DNA of 10,690 nt from Porticoccaceae bacterium. GTDB taxonomy: Bacteria; Pseudomonadota; Gammaproteobacteria; Pseudomonadales; Porticoccaceae. The notes under the pieces are model-generated. The model did no database searches, was not told the DNA's origin, and saw only the letters and a list, made by a program, of their open reading frames with translations. The position numbers and the translations under genes were made by a program. Where the stretch lies: assembly GCA_002692165.1 (NCBI GenBank), contig NZJL01000025.1:953-11642 (forward strand), in the 5' to 3' direction. Every line of letters starts with the position of its first letter. The first letter of the stretch is position 1. Below, one piece after another: positions 7,155 through 10,690 of this stretch.

Positions 7155-8054
7155 ATGTTTTTTGAGCTTCTCAGCACCCCCGCACAGTTTATTCTGGACC
7201 CCTCTAAACGGGTATATTGGGTCTATTTATTAAGCGCCTTAGTGGTAGCCTCAGCTGCTGTTGCATATCAAGATGGTCGATTTAGGCCGTTAAAACAACT
7301 CAAGGACTTTTTAAATGCAGGGTATTGGTTTTCTAGATCAAGTTTACTTGATTTTTCCTTAATGTTTTTCAACTCCATCATGCGACTTTCCCTACTAATC
7401 CCTACATTCGGTAGCCATATAGCCGTTACTGTTTTGGTTGGAGGTTTCTTGCAAACGCATTTAGGTGATGCACCTCGTATTGATTTGCCCTGGTTTTGGA
7501 TCGCGATAGTTTTTAGCACTGTCCTTTTGCTGGCTGATGATCTCAGTCGATTTGTTCTGCACTACTCAATGCATCGTTTTGATTTCCTTTGGTCGTTTCA
7601 CAAAACCCATCACAGTGCTACCGTTCTGACGCCATTCACGGTCTTTAGGGTGCATCCATTTGAAAGCATGCTTTATTTTTTCAGAAGCCTAACCGTTTTC
7701 GGTTTTGTGACAGGAGTGTTTGTCTGGCTATTCTCGCAGCATTTGACTGGATTAAAGATTCTAGGTGTTGACATGTTCGGTTTCTTGTTTAACTTTGCGG
7801 CAGCAAATTTGAGGCACTCCCCGATTTGGCTTTCGTTTGGGCGCTTGGAACGACTTTTTATCAGCCCTGCACAGCATCAACTTCATCATAGTATGGATCA
7901 CCCCGATGTTAATTTTGGCAGTGTACTCTCTATTTGGGACGCCGCAGTTGGCACTCGATTTTTTGCCTCCAAAAAGGTGAAACTTCGATTCGGGGTCACC
8001 GAAAGGAAAGACAATGATCACTCTCAATCGACGGAAAAGCGGATAGCGATCTAG
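7155..8054 (+). CDS. Sterol desaturase / fatty acid hydroxylase family membrane di-iron enzyme
   Basis: The 299-residue integral membrane protein carries the histidine clusters of this superfamily: H136-x3-H140, H149-x2-H152-H153 and H241-x2-H244-H245, with further conserved-looking His167 (FRVHPFE) and His221 (NLRHSP). These would hold two iron atoms for O2-dependent hydroxylation or desaturation of a lipid-like substrate. Hydrophobic segments near residues 20-38, 64-84, 112-127, 178-195 and 205-216 fit a multi-pass inner-membrane protein with the His clusters on the cytoplasmic side, and the length is usual for the family. It starts 14 bp after the receptor stop codon with no room for a promoter, so it should share the Fur-controlled transcript. 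The substrate is unknown; an ether lipid, a fatty acyl chain or a siderophore tail are all possible. A di-iron enzyme induced by iron starvation is somewhat unexpected. Confidence 0.88.
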   Translation: MFFELLSTPAQFILDPSKRVYWVYLLSALVVASAAVAYQDGRFRPLKQLKDFLNAGYWFSRSSLLDFSLMFFNSIMRLSLLIPTFGSHIAVTVLVGGFLQTHLGDAPRIDLPWFWIAIVFSTVLLLADDLSRFVLHYSMHRFDFLWSFHKTHHSATVLTPFTVFRVHPFESMLYFFRSLTVFGFVTGVFVWLFSQHLTGLKILGVDMFGFLFNFAAANLRHSPIWLSFGRLERLFISPAQHQLHHSMDHPDVNFGSVLSIWDAAVGTRFFASKKVKLRFGVTERKDNDHSQSTEKRIAI

Positions 8055-8231
8055 CCTCGCAAAATACATCACACAAGTATTGAATTTACGAAAATACCTC
8101 GAGATAATTCTCGCATGTCACGAATATGTTGTCTTCCAGCGCACGCTAAACAATCTTGATACTTGAAAGACAAGTTCTTGTTTGGTTCGAATTATGCCTC
8201 TGAGCTTTTAATCAACCCGAAGCGATGAACT

Positions 8232-9635
8232 ATGACAGATAATCTATCCAAAATCGGAATTGGTATTGATTTCGGAACCAGCAACAGTGTCGCCGCAATC
8301 TATGATGGAGAGAAAACTTATTTGGTACCCCTGGATGATTCGAATGCTGTAATGCCCACAGCCAGTTATGTTATGAGAGATTTTACTATCTCAGTAGGCC
8401 AAAAAGCTATTGACGATTTTATTTTCGACAACCAAGGCAGGCGGGTGGAACTCAGTGCAGAGTATTTGGGTGAAGAACGAATGTCCGCGGGCGGATTGGA
8501 AGGTCCCGCTGACGAGAGTGAAACCTCGAAAGTTTTTGGTCAAACTATCAATGATCTGGGCCTGCCTGGACGCCTATTTCGGGGCACGAAGCGGCTGCTA
8601 GGGGATTCATCTAACGAGAGAATCACTATTTTTCATCGGCACTTCCGTTTGGTTGCGCTCATAACCCCAATTTTGGTTCGCATATGCGACGCACTTCAGA
8701 AGAATTCTGCAGGGGCTAATCATGCATGTATAGGTCATCCCGTGGAATTTGAAGGACTTGCAATAAACCGGAACGAAGTAGGCCTTAAACGTCTGCAAGA
8801 AGCATATAATTACGCAGGCGTATCGCGGCAATATCTTTGTCCCGAGCCGGTTGCTGCAGCAATTAGCTATCTGAACCAAAACACGCTTGAGGAAAGGTCT
8901 CTAATATTAACGTTGGATTTTGGAGGAGGCACACTTGACTTGAGCATCCTGAGCAGTGATGGACTTTCTTGGGATGTTAAGGCAACTCATGGGCTTGCGC
9001 TGGGAGGAGATATGATTGATCAGACTATCTTTCGCAAGATAATTTGCCCGTTATTGGGGAAAGGAGAACGATGGTCGCGAGTTCTTGACGGAGAGGAAGT
9101 CAATACACTATTTCCTTTCAGCGAATTTGAGGAGTTGCTACTGAATTGGCCGGTAAGTTACATGCTGAACCAAAACAAGTTTACTGCGCCAGTGACGCAG
9201 CGAATGATGCAGACTGATTCGGGTGCCAAGAAGTTTAGGAGGCTTTATGATTTGATAAACCAAAATTACAGTTATCATATTTTCGAAGCGATTAAGGAGC
9301 TGAAGGTAAAATTATCTTCAGTCGAGGAAGCGATACTTGATCTTCCGGAGATCGACGTAGAAGTTGGCATAACTCGCGATGAGTTTGAAGGCTTGATTTC
9401 AGGGATACTTTGCCAGTTAGAGCAAGCGATCTTTGACGTAATCACTAAGGCAGGACTAACTTTGCAAGACATCGATCTTGTAGTTAGAACTGGCGGTTCG
9501 TCGCAAATTCCAGCGGTTAAGGGAATTCTCGAGAAAATGTTTCCTCAAAAAGTTATTGAGCACGACCCCTTTACTAGCGTTGCGACTGGGTTAGCCATGG
9601 AAGACTACTTTAATTCTGGAGAACGAGGTAGCTAA
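8232..9635 (+). CDS. Hsp70 family ATPase, YegD-like, without substrate-binding domain
   Basis: The 467-residue protein has the Hsp70/actin ATPase motifs in order: phosphate-1 (GIGIDFGTSNSV, 9-20), EPVAAAISY (205-213), phosphate-2 (LDFGGGTLDLSIL, 228-240), GGDMID (258-263), FEAIKELKVKLS (351-362) and the adenosine motif VVRTGGSSQIPAVKGIL (427-443), then HDPFTSVATGLA (454-465). It ends there, with no DnaK-type beta substrate domain or lid, so it is an ATPase-only Hsp70 like E. coli YegD (about 450 residues), whose role is poorly defined. No DnaJ, GrpE or membrane segment is encoded nearby. The 177-bp gap upstream suggests its own transcription unit, but no clean promoter was found; GAAG at 8219-8222 is a weak ribosome binding site. 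It converges on the minus-strand gene 52 bp further on. It appears unrelated to the iron locus. Confidence 0.9.
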   Translation: MTDNLSKIGIGIDFGTSNSVAAIYDGEKTYLVPLDDSNAVMPTASYVMRDFTISVGQKAIDDFIFDNQGRRVELSAEYLGEERMSAGGLEGPADESETSKVFGQTINDLGLPGRLFRGTKRLLGDSSNERITIFHRHFRLVALITPILVRICDALQKNSAGANHACIGHPVEFEGLAINRNEVGLKRLQEAYNYAGVSRQYLCPEPVAAAISYLNQNTLEERSLILTLDFGGGTLDLSILSSDGLSWDVKATHGLALGGDMIDQTIFRKIICPLLGKGERWSRVLDGEEVNTLFPFSEFEELLLNWPVSYMLNQNKFTAPVTQRMMQTDSGAKKFRRLYDLINQNYSYHIFEAIKELKVKLSSVEEAILDLPEIDVEVGITRDEFEGLISGILCQLEQAIFDVITKAGLTLQDIDLVVRTGGSSQIPAVKGILEKMFPQKVIEHDPFTSVATGLAMEDYFNSGERGS

Positions 9636-9685
9636 CTCTGCGCAATGGTTTCCTGTGTGAACGAGAGATTTTGGGGGACTGTTTT

Positions 9686-9711
9686 TTTTACTCAAGCCTG
9701 AGAGAGTAAAA
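9686..9711. repeat. 8-bp perfect inverted repeat between convergent genes
   Basis: TTTTACTC (9686-9693) and GAGTAAAA (9704-9711) pair around a 10-nt loop. The repeat covers the stop codon of the minus-strand gene and sits just inside the T8 run 9682-9689. The T-run lies on the wrong side for a classical terminator on either strand, so function is uncertain; it may still act at the 3' end of one of the two convergent transcripts. Confidence 0.3.
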
Positions 9712-9948
9712 GTTGCCATCATCGTCATAGCCTTCGAACTCGCCGTTACCGATCCACTCACCAACAAAAAAAAACTCACTCCCCTCTTCGTCAGTTAAGT
9801 AACCCTCAACTTGCGCATCATTAAGGTTTCCCTCTAATTCCCCATAAACAAATGTATCCAACTCATTGTAACCCTCAACATAGTAAATCAGGTCTTGGGC
9901 AAGGCTGGTAGTTGCGATTAGAAAAACAAATAAAAGCGCTTTTCTCAT
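9688..9948 (-). CDS. Tiny, very acidic secreted protein of unknown function
   Basis: Starting at the ATG 9948-9946, the product is 86 residues with a signal peptide (MRKALLFVFLIATTSLA, cut after residue 17). A longer version starting at 10005 is possible, but that ATG lies upstream of the promoter -10 and would bury the signal peptide, so I reject it. The mature 69 residues contain 19 Asp/Glu and only one Arg, giving a strong negative charge. Two related segments are visible: YGELEGN...VEGY..DEEG (35-56) and VGEWIGN..FEGY.DDG (62-78), a G-E-x-x-G-N...E-G-Y pattern reminiscent of MORN-like or other small beta-repeat proteins. Calcium binding or a periplasmic scaffold role is possible but unproven. 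It stands alone, with convergent Hsp70 on one side and a divergent SnoaL-like gene on the other. Confidence 0.75.
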   Translation of the reverse strand: MRKALLFVFLIATTSLAQDLIYYVEGYNELDTFVYGELEGNLNDAQVEGYLTDEEGSEFFFVGEWIGNGEFEGYDDDGNFYSLRLE

Positions 9949-10295
9949 GGTCTGCTCGTCAAATTTGCGATGGCGATAAATTATTTTGAATTTTACAACT
10001 AGCAATTCATTGTATCAAAACATTTTAATGCCGTAAGAGTATACACGTCACATTGGGCATAAGAGGTAATAATTTCACTGAACTTGCTCTGTATCAGTTC
10101 CAAGATGGTGCAAAAATAAATGCTGTTTTCGCTTGATTATGGTTTTGAGTGTGTATTTGCGCAACAAGGGTTATTATATTTGGAATGCGGTTTTGCCAGC
10201 GACTTCTGCTCAGATAGGGACCTCATCGGGAACATGTTGAATACTCTCAATGGGCGCTGGCACTTCTCAAGGTAAGTATTTTAAGCATAAGGTTG
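9949..10295. other. Gene-poor 347-bp region between divergent genes
   Basis: It holds the promoter of the minus-strand acidic protein (9990-10018). I found no comparable promoter for the plus-strand SnoaL-like gene. Other structure is weak: a TTGCGCAA palindrome (10157-10164), AT-rich DNA at 10171-10180, and an 8-bp inverted repeat TGCCAGCG (10194-10201) / CGCTGGCA (10255-10262) 53 nt apart. A 51-codon open frame (10120-10275) is present but unsupported. Confidence 0.5.
9990..10018 (-). promoter_or_regulatory. Sigma70-like promoter for the acidic secreted protein
   Basis: On the minus strand, TTGATA (10018-10013, 5/6) and TAAAAT (9995-9990, 5/6) are 17 bp apart, the best promoter match in the window. 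Transcription would begin near 9983, about 35 nt before the ATG at 9948, which supports that start over the ATG at 10005. Confidence 0.7.
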
Positions 10296-10690
10296 ATGTC
10301 AAAAATGAATGGAAACGAGCGTATAGTCACCGATTTTTATAAGTCAATTATGGAAGGTAATATGGACCTTTATAGTTCACTGATCCATGAAGAAATCGAA
10401 TTGTCTTTGCCGATAAGAAAAGGAATTCTGACTGGCACTTACTTCGGTAAAGCCCGGTTAATTGGAGAAATATTTCCATTAGTCGTATCTAGGCTTGATA
10501 CTGAAAATTTTTCTTTTTGTAAAGAATTTAAAATAATGAGCGCGGATGAAACTTGCGTGGTGGCGATCTGCGAAGCTGAGGGACTGGCCTCTTCTGGTCA
10601 GCGCTACGACCAGATTTATGCGCATTTCTTCAAATTTAAAGAGGAAAAGATTATCAAGCTAATTGAATTTCAAGACAGCAGCTTGGCCGA
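10296..10690 (+). CDS. SnoaL-like / NTF2-fold protein, 3' end outside window
   Basis: An open frame starting ATG TCA AAA ATG (MSKMNGNERIVTDFYKSIME) runs to the right edge, giving 131 visible residues with no stop. The pattern fits the SnoaL-like branch of the NTF2 superfamily: an N-terminal helix ending in a DFYKSIMEGNMDLYSSLIHE stretch (13-32), a middle GTYFGKARLIGEIFP segment, and a final strand pair YDQIYAHFFKFKEEKIIKLIE followed by FQDSSL, where relatives often have a [E/F]-x-D-[T/S] ending. Such cone-shaped domains are ketosteroid isomerase-like enzymes, polyketide cyclases or ligand carriers; function here is open. The family is usually 130-150 residues, so little is missing. Start is ambiguous: AAGG (10289-10292) is only 3 nt from ATG 10296 but 12 nt from the in-frame ATG 10305. 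Confidence 0.7.
   Translation, partial: MSKMNGNERIVTDFYKSIMEGNMDLYSSLIHEEIELSLPIRKGILTGTYFGKARLIGEIFPLVVSRLDTENFSFCKEFKIMSADETCVVAICEAEGLASSGQRYDQIYAHFFKFKEEKIIKLIEFQDSSLA

Noticed and set aside
8162..8196. CTTGAAA (8162-8168) upstream of the Hsp70 gene as a heat-shock sigma32 -35 element
   Set aside because: No sequence resembling CCCCATNT is found at the required distance, and no sigma70 -10 fits either.
10120..10275. A 51-codon open frame (MLFSLDYGFE...) ending 20 nt before the SnoaL-like start
   Set aside because: The length is within what chance allows, no ribosome binding site precedes it and the product matches nothing I recognise. Conservation in relatives would revive it.

Overview
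The window looks like chromosomal DNA from a Gram-negative bacterium, most likely a marine gammaproteobacterium. The support is an outer-membrane TonB-dependent receptor with a FecA-type plug, a near-consensus Fur box, Sec signal peptides on several exported proteins, and sigma70-like promoters. No rRNA, tRNA, CRISPR array, transposase, integrase or phage gene was seen. The placement below class level is a guess.

Left part (1-4557): exported proteins. The 3' part of a DUF4856 gene enters from the left edge and ends at a perfect 15-bp hairpin terminator. Next is a 905-residue exported protein that joins a cupredoxin-like copper domain, four Ig-like repeats (DUF5011 type) with a calcium-loop segment between repeats 1 and 2, and a C-terminal imelysin-like (M75) domain. 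A small secreted four-cysteine protein of unknown function follows.

Middle (4558-8054): a gene-free stretch of about 420 bp holds an imperfect hairpin and a promoter whose -10 is overlapped by a Fur box. This promoter faces a two-gene unit: a 720-residue FecA-like TonB-dependent receptor and, 14 bp after it, a membrane di-iron hydroxylase of the sterol desaturase/fatty acid hydroxylase family.

Right part (8055-10690): a stand-alone Hsp70/YegD-like ATPase converges on a tiny, very acidic secreted protein on the minus strand with a well-formed promoter. Beyond a 347-bp gene-poor gap, a SnoaL-like (NTF2-fold) protein runs off the right edge.

How it may fit together: positions 1-8054 read as an iron (possibly iron plus copper) acquisition locus. 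The Fur box and the FecA-like receptor are the direct evidence for iron. Imelysin-like proteins are known in iron-regulated settings (IrpA, EfeO), and the cupredoxin plus M75 combination recalls EfeO. The roles of the DUF4856 protein, the small secreted protein and the hydroxylase in such a system are inference from position only. The Hsp70, the acidic protein and the SnoaL-like gene look like separate units.
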